A stretch of 64,000 nt of DNA from Caldimonas brevitalea (GTDB taxonomy: Bacteria; Pseudomonadota; Gammaproteobacteria; Burkholderiales; Burkholderiaceae_C): positions 4,464,001 through 4,528,000 of the forward strand of contig NZ_CP011371.1 in the NCBI RefSeq assembly GCF_001017435.1. Reading direction: 5' to 3'. The translations under genes were made by a program, and so were the position numbers. Shown here one piece after another: positions 44,481 through 51,828 of the stretch. Position 1 is the stretch's first letter. Each line of letters opens with the position of its first letter. A model generated the notes under the pieces. It ran no database searches. It saw only the letters and a list, made by a program, of their open reading frames with translations, and had not been told where the DNA came from.

Positions 44481-45251
44481 CTAGGGTTGGAACGGCGGAC
44501 GCCGGCGCACCCGGCGCAGCGCCAGCAGTGGCAAGCGCAGCAAGAACTCGAGCATCAGCCGGGTGTGCATCCAGGTCAGCAGCACGTTGTCGCGTCCGTA
44601 GCGGAAATGCGAAACGCCGCCCTCCTCGGCCTTCAGGTACTTGACCGGCGCGTCGAGGTTGACCGGTTTCACGCCCCGCCACGCCAGGCGCACCACCGCT
44701 TCGGTGTCGAAGTCGAAGCGGCGCATCCACGGCTGGCCCTGCATCACCGCGATCAACTCGGCGATCGGATAGACACGAAAGCCGTAGAGCGAATCGCCGA
44801 TGCCGGCCCCCAGCGTTTCGAGGTTGGTCCACCAGTTGGAAACACGCCGCCCGCGCACGCGCAGCAAGGGCGCGCTGGCGTCGAAGACCGGACGCCCCAG
44901 CACCATCGTGTCGGGCCGCTCGGCCGAGGCCTGCATGAAGTGGGGAATCAGCTCGGCCGGATGTTGCCCGTCCGAATCCATCGTCAACGCGTGGGTGTAG
45001 CCCTCGGCCAGGGCGGCGTGCAGCCCGAGCAGCACGGCCGCGCCCTTGCCGCGGTTTTGCGGCAGCAGCAGCACGCGCAGCCGCTGGTCTTCGGCCGCCA
45101 GGCGTTGCAGCCCTTCGGCGGTGCCGTCGGTGCTGCCGTCGACCACTACCCACACGTCGTGCCACTGGGCGAGCGCCGCGCGCACGGTTTCGTAGACCTT
45201 GGGGCCGGTGTTGTAGCTGGGGATCAGCACCAGGTGCCGGGCGGCGGTCAT
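44481..45251 (-). CDS. Family 2 glycosyltransferase of the cluster
   Basis: GT-A fold glycosyltransferase of 256 residues. It begins MTAARHLVLIPSYNTGPKVYET and has VVDGSTDGTAEGL and the metal-binding MDSDGQHPAEL, both typical of family 2. No membrane helices are obvious apart from the hydrophobic C-terminal stretch MLEFLLRLPLLAL. It may add a sugar to the polyene or make a dolichol-type glycolipid carrier. Its ATG overlaps the acyltransferase stop by four bases. Last gene of the leftward operon, convergent with the lipoprotein gene. Confidence 0.88.
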   Translation of the reverse strand: MTAARHLVLIPSYNTGPKVYETVRAALAQWHDVWVVVDGSTDGTAEGLQRLAAEDQRLRVLLLPQNRGKGAAVLLGLHAALAEGYTHALTMDSDGQHPAELIPHFMQASAERPDTMVLGRPVFDASAPLLRVRGRRVSNWWTNLETLGAGIGDSLYGFRVYPIAELIAVMQGQPWMRRFDFDTEAVVRLAWRGVKPVNLDAPVKYLKAEEGGVSHFRYGRDNVLLTWMHTRLMLEFLLRLPLLALRRVRRRPPFQP

Positions 45252-46033
45252 TGCGTCACCTCCTCCGTGCTGTGCACCGCGGTGCGAGCGCCTTCGGACG
45301 GCCGCACCACGCTCAGCTCCCGCCTGAAATAGTCCTCCAGCTCGGCCAGGGCGGCTGCATGGTCGGCACGCGGCTCGAAGCGCTGCCCCAGCCGCACCTT
45401 GAAGACGATGGGCAACTGCGGCAGGCGCCAGATCGGCCAGCCCTTGCCGAGGTAGGGCGTGTCGGTTTCGATGAACACGGTCTGGATCGGGACGCGGGCC
45501 TTGTGGGCGATCATCGTGATGCCGGGGCGGAAGGCGTTCAGCGGCCGCCGCTCGGTGCGCGTGCCCTCGGGGAACAACACCAGCTGGCCGCCCTCCTGCA
45601 GGCTCGCGATGGAGCGGCGCACCAGTTTGCGCGGCGAATCGTTGCGGATGTAGCGCGCCAGGCGCGCCCCCGCTCCCAGGAACACATTGCGCATCAGCGA
45701 GGCCTTCATGATGCAGACGCTGCGCGGCAAGCGGGCCACGATCAGCAGCGCATCGAGCATGGTGGGGTGGTTGGCGGCGATGATCAAGCCGCCCGGCTCG
45801 TCCCGCAAGGCGTCGAGCGTGCTCGCGTCGATGCGCATCAGGCCGCTGGCCCGCGCGCAGGCCCAGTACCAGCGATAGGCGTAGGCGATGGCGGCGCGGC
45901 CGATCACCCGGCCACGTTCGCGCGGCAACAACGGATACAGCACGAACGCCACCGTGTTCCAGCTCAGCGACAGCAGGCCCAGGCACAGCAGCAGCAGGTA
46001 CAGCCAGGCAGTGAGCAGCACGTGCATGAACAT
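45248..46033 (-). CDS. PlsC-type 1-acylglycerol-3-phosphate acyltransferase of the cluster
   Basis: Acyltransferase of 261 residues with an N-terminal membrane helix (LLTAWLYLLLLCLGLLSLSW). Motif I is ANHPTMLD (HX4D) and motif III is LFPEGTRTE. IRNDSPRKLVRRSI and AFRPGITMIAHKARVPIQTVF follow. Such acyltransferases are regular in aryl polyene clusters, where they are believed to attach the polyene to a lipid or to a glycerol-phosphate acceptor. With the LpxL-like protein there are two acyltransferases in the locus. Coupled by ATGA overlap to the glycosyltransferase. Confidence 0.9.
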   Translation of the reverse strand: MFMHVLLTAWLYLLLLCLGLLSLSWNTVAFVLYPLLPRERGRVIGRAAIAYAYRWYWACARASGLMRIDASTLDALRDEPGGLIIAANHPTMLDALLIVARLPRSVCIMKASLMRNVFLGAGARLARYIRNDSPRKLVRRSIASLQEGGQLVLFPEGTRTERRPLNAFRPGITMIAHKARVPIQTVFIETDTPYLGKGWPIWRLPQLPIVFKVRLGQRFEPRADHAAALAELEDYFRRELSVVRPSEGARTAVHSTEEVTQ

Positions 46034-46051
46034 CGCAGCCAGGACCCGCGG

Positions 46052-46963
46052 TCAGTCGTCGACCAGGACCATCTCGCCCGAGGTGGCGAACACCCACGAC
46101 ACGGCGATGCCGGCCGTGAAGTGCTGGCGCCGCTGCACCAGCGGGCTGTCTTCGAAGGTGGCGCCGTCGAGGTGGTCGTAACGCACGAAGGCGCCCATCC
46201 AGGTGCGCTCGAAGCGCCGCGACACGGACGCCAGCGCCTGCCAGCCGGCGAAGCCACCGCTGGCGCGATAGGCCGGGCGTTGTGCCGTGGCGTCCGCGGC
46301 GTCGACGCCGTAGAAGTGTTGGTGGTAGTGGCGCGTCGCGAACATCGGGCCGCCCAGCAGGCCCACGTGCCAGCCGCCGGCCACACCGTCCAGGTCGAGG
46401 TTCAGGTTGGGGGTGAACACGGTGCCGATGCTGCGCGGCGAGCGCTCGAGCGTGATGGCGGTGCGCACCGGCAGGCGCAGGTCCAGACGCGCGCCGCGCG
46501 ACCCGGAGCGCCACAGCGTGACGTTCAGATTGGGACCGATCTCGACCGTGGCGGGCAGGTCGTCCATGCCGGCCCGGGCACCGTCGTCGCGGTTGCGACT
46601 CGGCGGTGAACCGTTGACGCTCAGATCGATCTCGACATTGCGCGCATCCAGCAGCACGGCTCGCGCGCCCTCGCGATCCGCGCGCAGCCATTCGCCACGG
46701 TAGGCCACGTACGGCACCGGCAACACGTGGTTGCTGCGCTCGGCCGCCCCCCGGTAGTCGGGCAGGCTCAGCCCGCCGACGCCCAGGCCCAGTTCCCACA
46801 GGGGCCGCGCGACGCGCCGGCGGTCGGGCTGGGGGCTGGTGGTATCAGATGACACGACCACATCGGACGGCGCCACCGGTTCGGCCGTCGGTGCCGCCCA
46901 CGTGGCACCCGTCCAGCCGAGGCCCAGCGCCAGCGCCAGGGGGAGCAAAGGATTGCGGTTCAT
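46052..46963 (-). CDS. MipA/OmpV family outer membrane protein
   Basis: Outer membrane beta-barrel protein of 303 residues. A signal peptide (LLPLALALGLGWTGATWA) precedes a Pro-rich stretch and then ELGLGVGGLSLPDYRGAAERSNHVLPVPYVAYRG, the MipA/OmpV signature. The C-terminus has alternating beta strands, ending GIAVSWVFATSGEMVLVDD. MipA was described as a scaffold for MltA and PBP1B, but many homologues have other roles. Here it overlaps the chorismatase gene by four bases, so it belongs to the leftward pigment operon and may provide the outer membrane site. Confidence 0.88.
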   Translation of the reverse strand: MNRNPLLPLALALGLGWTGATWAAPTAEPVAPSDVVVSSDTTSPQPDRRRVARPLWELGLGVGGLSLPDYRGAAERSNHVLPVPYVAYRGEWLRADREGARAVLLDARNVEIDLSVNGSPPSRNRDDGARAGMDDLPATVEIGPNLNVTLWRSGSRGARLDLRLPVRTAITLERSPRSIGTVFTPNLNLDLDGVAGGWHVGLLGGPMFATRHYHQHFYGVDAADATAQRPAYRASGGFAGWQALASVSRRFERTWMGAFVRYDHLDGATFEDSPLVQRRQHFTAGIAVSWVFATSGEMVLVDD

Positions 46964-48024
46964 CGGCGGCCCCCTGCCCCGGTGTCGATCACGCTCTGGG
47001 CTTCGATCTCGACCAGCAGGTCGGCGCGGCAGATGTCGGCGCGCAGGTAGACGGCGTCGCGTGCCGCGGGCGACGCCGGGCCGACGCGCTGCTCGAAGGC
47101 CGTGCGCACGGCCTCGAGGTCGGCTCGGTCGCGCACATAGACGGTGTAGTCGAGCCGGTCGAGCCGGTGCCCGGACGCGGCGTCAACCGCCCGGGTATGC
47201 GGCGCGGCGGCTTGCAGCACCGCCTCGATGTTGTCGAGCGTCTCGATGGTCTGACGTCGCACGTCACCCAGATGCAGCGTGGCATGCCCGACGATGCTCG
47301 CGGTGCCGGAAATGAACAGCGCCTCGCGGTCGCCGCCAAGCGGCGCCACCGCGGCACGTGAGAAGGTGGGGCTGCGCGGGCCGTATTCCTTGGGATAGTG
47401 GTAGGCGCTCACCTGACGGGGATTTTCGATCGCCTGCGGCGGCACCTGGCCGGCCAGGAAATGCACGGTCAGCGGGCCCCCTTCGGTGCCCAGCGCGCAG
47501 GCCGCCGGCGCACCGGCAAAAGCGGGGCGACGTGCCGCCAGGAAGGCCTGCTGGCGCCCGACGTTGAAGTGCCGGTAACGCTCCAGGCCGTCGCACGGCT
47601 GGTTGATGCCGGCGACGTAATTCCACAGCCTCAGCAAATGCGGGCAGCCGCTGTTCTCGAGCAGTTCGAACAGCTCGGCGTAAGCCCGCAGTGCGGCGGC
47701 CTGCAGCCCGCCCGGCTCGCGCCGGTCGTCGATGCAGGCGGTCCCGTAGAGCCACTGCCCGTTGGTGCTGTAGCTCAAGCAACCGCGCTGGAAGTGACGC
47801 ACCTCGCCCGTCACCCACCAGGCTTCGCCCACCGGTCGGGCGGGCAGCAGCAAGGCCGGCGCGGCCTGGTCGACCCCTTCCTGCGGGAGGTGCCAGCGCT
47901 GCGACAACAATCCGTTCGTCGCATTGGCGCGACCGGGCTGGGCGGTGTCGCCATCGGCACGCAGGCGCCGGAACGACAGGGGATGCGCGGCCGACACGGC
48001 CGACTCGGACAATACGGCCGTCAC
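46960..48024 (-). CDS. XanB2/FkbO-type chorismatase
   Basis: Chorismatase-like protein of 354 residues in the trimeric RidA-like fold family (FkbO, Hyg5, XanB2). The characteristic blocks are LWNYVAGINQPCDGLERYRHF, SAYHYPKEYGPRSPTFSRA and FISGTASIVGHATLHLGDV. XanB2 of Xanthomonas converts chorismate to 3- and 4-hydroxybenzoate for xanthomonadin and ubiquinone. Which isomer this protein makes cannot be told here. I chose the GTG at 48024, overlapping the halogenase stop by four bases (GTGA), giving 354 residues; the in-frame ATG upstream at 48273 would overlap that gene by 250 bases. Confidence 0.9.
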   Translation of the reverse strand: MTAVLSESAVSAAHPLSFRRLRADGDTAQPGRANATNGLLSQRWHLPQEGVDQAAPALLLPARPVGEAWWVTGEVRHFQRGCLSYSTNGQWLYGTACIDDRREPGGLQAAALRAYAELFELLENSGCPHLLRLWNYVAGINQPCDGLERYRHFNVGRQQAFLAARRPAFAGAPAACALGTEGGPLTVHFLAGQVPPQAIENPRQVSAYHYPKEYGPRSPTFSRAAVAPLGGDREALFISGTASIVGHATLHLGDVRRQTIETLDNIEAVLQAAAPHTRAVDAASGHRLDRLDYTVYVRDRADLEAVRTAFEQRVGPASPAARDAVYLRADICRADLLVEIEAQSVIDTGAGGRR

Positions 48025-49349
48025 GAACTGCTCACCTCGACGTCGCGGATGTTCATCCTGCGCTGCTTCCAGGCGCGGAAGGTGCGCCCGAAATTGCGCA
48101 GCGATTCCATGTAGTACAGGCCCTTGAGCACCCGCAGCGCGCCCCAGATCGGCGTCTTGCCATAGATGTCGCCGGCCAGCAGCGACAGCAGCGCCTCCTT
48201 GACCCGCCACGGATTGGCCGGGTACATGAAGAACTCGCGCATCGTCGGGTTGGTGACGCGGAAGATGAACCACGAGAATTCGCGCGGCCCGAATCGCATC
48301 ATCGACTCGAAGCGTTTGCGCGCGGCCGCCGCTTCACGCGGGCGGTCCAGCGTGGTGGTGACCACCTCCACGCCGGCAAAGGCGCTTTGCATCGCGAGGT
48401 AGACGCCGGACGAGAACACCGGGTCGATGAAGGCGAAGGCGTCGCCCAGCATCATGTAACGCTCGCCGGTGCAATGGCTGGCGCTGTAGGAATAGTTGCC
48501 GGTGGCGTGCACCTGGTCGTCGACCAGCTCCGCGTCTTTCAGGCGGTCGGCCAGCTCGGGGCTCATCGCGATGGTGTCGCGGAAGAACTCGACCAGCGGC
48601 TTCTGGCGCGACTTCAGGTAGTAGGGCCAGCAGACCGCCCCGACGCTGGTGGTGCCGTCGGCGAGCGGAATGAACCAGAACCAGCCGTGCGGAAACCACA
48701 AGATGCTGATGTTGCCTTCGAGCTTGCCCTCGAGCCGGCGCGCGCCGCGGAAGTGCCCGAACAGCGCCGAGCTGTTGTGCTTGGGGTTCTTCTGCTTGCA
48801 CTTGAAGTGGTTGGCCAACAGCGTGTCGCGGCCCGAAGCGTCGACGAGGAAGCGGGTGCGCCAGGTCTGGCGCGCGCCGTCGTCGAGTTCCACCAGCACC
48901 GTGGCACCGTCGTCGTCGAAGCTCACATCGCGCACGCGATGGCCTTCGAGCGTGCGGGCGCCTGTTTTCGTCGCGTGGCGGAACAGCAGTTCATCCAGTT
49001 CCGAACGGCGGACCTGCCAGGCGTACGGCATGGATTTGTCCCAGGCGTCGCCAAATTCGAGGTAACTGCGGTGCTGGTGCTGCGGCGAGACGAATTCGAC
49101 CCCCCACTTGGCCATGCCGATGCGCTCCACCTCCTCGCGCAGCCCGAGCTGATCGAACAGCTGGACGTTGGCCGGCAGCAACGATTCGCCGATGTGGAAG
49201 CGCGGGTGGTGTGCCTTCTCCATCACCACGACGTCGCGGCCTTGGCGCGCCAACAAGGTGGCAAGGGTGGAACCGGCGGGGCCACCGCCAACGATGAGCA
49301 CCTCGCAGGACAAGGTGTCAGAAGGCTGGGATGCGGTGTTGGATTCCAT
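48021..49349 (-). CDS. Flavin-dependent halogenase-like oxidoreductase
   Basis: FAD-dependent enzyme of 442 residues in the tryptophan-halogenase-type superfamily. The FAD loop is VGGGPAGSTLATLLARQG (residues 20-38), GESLLP (54-59) is present, and the halogenase motif WFWFIP lies at 223-228. The lysine that hypohalous acid would use is K81 in GMAKWGVEF, in the position seen in phenol halogenases. GDAFAFIDPVFSSGV is the second FAD motif. Xanthomonadins are brominated aryl polyenes, so head-group halogenation is a reasonable proposal; a non-halogenating monooxygenase role is the alternative. First gene of the leftward operon; ATTCTA at 49433-49438 reads TAGAAT on the minus strand as a possible -10. 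Confidence 0.85.
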   Translation of the reverse strand: MESNTASQPSDTLSCEVLIVGGGPAGSTLATLLARQGRDVVVMEKAHHPRFHIGESLLPANVQLFDQLGLREEVERIGMAKWGVEFVSPQHQHRSYLEFGDAWDKSMPYAWQVRRSELDELLFRHATKTGARTLEGHRVRDVSFDDDGATVLVELDDGARQTWRTRFLVDASGRDTLLANHFKCKQKNPKHNSSALFGHFRGARRLEGKLEGNISILWFPHGWFWFIPLADGTTSVGAVCWPYYLKSRQKPLVEFFRDTIAMSPELADRLKDAELVDDQVHATGNYSYSASHCTGERYMMLGDAFAFIDPVFSSGVYLAMQSAFAGVEVVTTTLDRPREAAAARKRFESMMRFGPREFSWFIFRVTNPTMREFFMYPANPWRVKEALLSLLAGDIYGKTPIWGALRVLKGLYYMESLRNFGRTFRAWKQRRMNIRDVEVSSS

Positions 49350-49503
49350 GGATCGGGACGGCTGTCTCGGCCGGTGCAGCGCCGTCTGCTAGTGCGTCTG
49401 TCGGGGCGTGCCGGGGGTCGACACGAGGCGCGATTCTAGCCCGGGGTCTCCCCTTGCCCTGTCGCCTGTTTGGGGGATAACTCGGTGATTCCCGGCATAT
49501 TTC

Positions 49504-49875
49504 TCAGCTGCGGCGTCGGCGGTGTCGTGAAAGAACTAATGCATATGCGAAAAGGTTCACGACCAGCACGACCGCCCCGAGCCAGGCCTGGATCGAGGCG
49601 GTCAGCCCGACCGGGTAGAGGATGGGCATCAGGTAGTGCTCGACGAACGACCCCTGGTACCCCGCCTCGCCCCCCAATGCCCGCAACCGGTTCTCGAACG
49701 GCGTGAGGGGGCAGATGCCGGCGCTGAACTCGATCCAGATGCCCCAGGCGACGGCCGGCAGATGCAACCACGCCAGCCGTGGCCACCGCCACACCAGCAG
49801 CCCGCCGAGCATCACGAACACGACAAAGGCGAGATGGGCAGTGACCAGCGCGTCGGCGAGCAGGCGATAAATCAT
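49504..49875 (-). CDS. DUF2784 domain-containing membrane protein
   Basis: Membrane protein of 123 residues with three to four hydrophobic segments (LVTAHLAFVVFVMLGGLLVW, LHLPAVAWGIWIEF, AWLGAVVLVVNLFAYALVL) and the DUF2784 core GICPLTPFENRLR and GSFVEHYLMPILYP. Function unknown. The ATG at 49875 is the family start; the in-frame extension to 50070 is rejected as it overlaps the divergent HD gene. It lies 154 bases from the halogenase gene and is probably not part of the pigment cluster. Confidence 0.9.
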   Translation of the reverse strand: MIYRLLADALVTAHLAFVVFVMLGGLLVWRWPRLAWLHLPAVAWGIWIEFSAGICPLTPFENRLRALGGEAGYQGSFVEHYLMPILYPVGLTASIQAWLGAVVLVVNLFAYALVLSRHRRRRS

Positions 49876-49969
49876 GGACGAAAGCGGTATCGGTGAAAAC
49901 GCGAAACCGAGGTCTTGCGGCCGGCAGCAGCGGCCTCGTCGCACCGCCGGCAGTGGTAGCCTGCGCGGC

Positions 49970-50632
49970 ATGCGACTGCGCACTGAACAGCAACAGGAAC
50001 TCCTCGGCGAATGGCAGGCCTTGTGCGAGCGGCTGGGCCTCGCCGGCCGTGCCGGCGTCGGCGTCGGCACGGCCTTGCTGCAGGCCTGGAGCCGCTGGCC
50101 GCGCCGCTACCACGACACGCGGCACTTGCTCGCCTGCATCCGCCATTGGCGCGAGTGGGCCGGCCACACCGAGGACCCGGACGCCGTGGCGCTCGCATTG
50201 TGGTTCCACGACGCAGTCTACTGGCCCTGGGCACGGGACAACGAAAGGCGCAGCGCCGACTGGGCGCGGCGCTTCATCGTGCAGGCCGGGCTGCCGGCGT
50301 CGCGGGCCGGCGAGCTGGCCGAGCGCGTCGACCGGCTCGTGATGGCCACGCTGCATCACGACGGGCCGCTCGAGGGCGACGCCCGCTGGGTGGTCGACAT
50401 CGACCTCGCCATCCTGGGCCAAGCGCCGGCCGTCTATGACGGTTTCGAGGCGGGCGTGCGCAGCGAGTACCGGTGGGTGCCGGCGCGCGCGTATGCGCAT
50501 GGCCGCAGCAAGGTCCTGCGCGGCTTTCTCGCGCGGCCGCGCATCTATGCCACCGACGTCTTTCATCAACGCTATGAGCAAGCCGCCCGCGCGAACCTTG
50601 AACGCGCCCTCGCCGCGCTGCAGCCCTCCTGA
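49970..50632 (+). CDS. HD-domain protein (predicted metal-dependent phosphohydrolase)
   Basis: Soluble protein of 220 residues. The HD-type metal motif is visible as RRYHDTRHLLACIRH near residue 45 and ALWFHDAVYWP further on. The family is widespread in proteobacteria and eukaryotes under misleading names, and no substrate is known. The ATG at 49970 begins MRLRTEQQQELLGEW; an ATG at 49874 would overlap the DUF2784 start. No functional link to the neighbours is evident. Confidence 0.85.
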   Translation: MRLRTEQQQELLGEWQALCERLGLAGRAGVGVGTALLQAWSRWPRRYHDTRHLLACIRHWREWAGHTEDPDAVALALWFHDAVYWPWARDNERRSADWARRFIVQAGLPASRAGELAERVDRLVMATLHHDGPLEGDARWVVDIDLAILGQAPAVYDGFEAGVRSEYRWVPARAYAHGRSKVLRGFLARPRIYATDVFHQRYEQAARANLERALAALQPS

Positions 50633-50696
50633 GCATGAGCCATACACCACGGGCCGAAGCGGCATGCACCGCAGCACGCCGCACGGAGGTCAAGCC

Positions 50697-51050
50697 ATGA
50701 GCACCACCCTCACCGCCGCCCCCTCTCCTGCCAATCCCTGCGTGCGCTGTGGCGCCTGCTGCGCCAGCTTTCGCGTCGACTTCGCGCGCGAAGAACTCGA
50801 CGAAGCCGGCGGCCATGTGCCGGCCGGCTTGACCGTCGACGTGACCGAGCACACCTGCCGCATGCGCGGCACCGACCACGCACGCCCGCGATGCGCGGCC
50901 CTCGTCGGCACGGTGGGGCAGCAGGCGCACTGCGGCATCTACGAATGGCGCCCGTCGCCTTGCCGGGAATTCGCCCCCTGGGCGCCGGCCGGCGTGGGCG
51001 ACGACGCCTGCACGAGGGCGCGGGCACGCCACGGTTTGCCACCGCTGTAG
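50697..51050 (+). CDS. YkgJ family cysteine cluster protein
   Basis: Protein of 117 residues with the Cys pattern of the YkgJ/CxxCxxCC family: PCVRCGACCASF near the N-terminus, then CRMRG, RCAALVG, CGIYEWRPSPCREF and DDACTRARARHG. Eight cysteines suggest a zinc or iron-sulfur site. Function unknown. The ATG at 50697 is preceded by GGAGGTCAAGCC, a strong ribosome site that supports this start. Confidence 0.9.
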   Translation: MSTTLTAAPSPANPCVRCGACCASFRVDFAREELDEAGGHVPAGLTVDVTEHTCRMRGTDHARPRCAALVGTVGQQAHCGIYEWRPSPCREFAPWAPAGVGDDACTRARARHGLPPL

Positions 51051-51132
51051 CGGCCTCCGGGCTGCCCAGCGCCGCGCCGATCGGAAATGCGTGGCACGTT
51101 GGAAATAACCGACACCACACGTTTTTTGCCGG

Positions 51133-51141
51133 TGCTACTGT
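51133..51141 (+). promoter_or_regulatory. Extended -10 of the kynBUA operon
   Basis: TGCTACTGT (51133-51141) is a TGn-extended -10 with hexamer TACTGT, ending six bases before the kynB ATG at 51148. This spacing predicts a message starting at or next to the start codon. No clear -35 is present. In Pseudomonas and Burkholderia the operon is induced by kynurenine through the Lrp-type KynR, which is not encoded here. Confidence 0.45.
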
Positions 51142-51147
51142 CCTGTC

Positions 51148-51780
51148 ATGAAACGCCTGTGGGACATCTCGCCGCCTCTGGCGGCCGGCAGCCCGGTCTT
51201 TCCCGGCGACACGCCGTATCGGCAGCAATGGACAGCCACGATGGGGCCAGGCTGCCCGGTCAACGTGAGCCAGATCACCACGTCGCCCCACGCTGGCGCG
51301 CACGCCGATGCTCCGCTGCACTATGCCGAGGGCGCGGCGGCCATCGGCGCGGTCGACCTGCATCCCTATCTCGGCCCCTGCCGGGTCGTGCATTGCATCG
51401 GCGTGCGGCCGCTGTTGCGCATCGAGCATCTCGCCGCCGCCTGTGACGACGACACCTTGCCACCCCGGGTGCTGGTGCGCACCTTCCAACAGGCGCCGGT
51501 GCAGCACTGGGTCGACGACTTCGCCGCCTTTGCGCCCGAGACGCTGGAGTGGCTGGCCGACCGCGGTGTGCAACTGGTGGGGCTGGACACGGCCTCGGTC
51601 GACCCGGCCGACAGCAAGACGCTCGACGCGCACCAGGTGCTGCGTCTTCGCGACCTGCGCGTGCTCGAGAACCTGGTGCTCGACGCTGTGCCCGCCGGCG
51701 ACTATGAACTGATCGCGCTGCCGCTCAAGCTGGTCGAGGCCGACGCCAGCCCGGTACGCGCGGTGCTGCGAGAGCTTTGA
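51148..51780 (+). CDS. kynB: Kynurenine formamidase
   Basis: Second step of tryptophan breakdown, hydrolysing N-formylkynurenine to kynurenine and formate. The 210-residue protein has the cyclase-family zinc motif HAGAHADAPLHY (H-x-x-x-H-x-D) around residue 50 and WDISPPLAAGSPVFPGDTPY at the N-terminus. It is the first gene of kynB-kynU-kynA. A polypyrimidine stretch separates it from kynU. Confidence 0.96.
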   Translation: MKRLWDISPPLAAGSPVFPGDTPYRQQWTATMGPGCPVNVSQITTSPHAGAHADAPLHYAEGAAAIGAVDLHPYLGPCRVVHCIGVRPLLRIEHLAAACDDDTLPPRVLVRTFQQAPVQHWVDDFAAFAPETLEWLADRGVQLVGLDTASVDPADSKTLDAHQVLRLRDLRVLENLVLDAVPAGDYELIALPLKLVEADASPVRAVLREL

Positions 51781-51814
51781 GCTTTTTTCTTTTTCTCTCT
51801 CTCTCCCTCTCTCT
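51781..51814 (+). repeat. Polypyrimidine tract between kynB and kynU
   Basis: After the kynB stop the plus strand has 33 consecutive pyrimidines (starting CTTTTTTC and ending in CT repeats such as CTCTCTCTCTCC). It is directly followed by GAGGAG, the kynU ribosome site, 8 bases before the ATG at 51829. Such tracts can bind ribosomal protein S1, and CT repeats can vary in length by slippage. Confidence 0.7.
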
Positions 51815-51828
51815 GAGGAGCTGTCTCG

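Noticed and set aside
44411..44484. Bidirectional terminator at the meeting point of the two pigment operons
   Set aside because: CTAGTG/CACTAG and a longer GC-rich imperfect stem exist, but there is no T run and the repeat overlaps the glycosyltransferase stop, so I could not call it with confidence.
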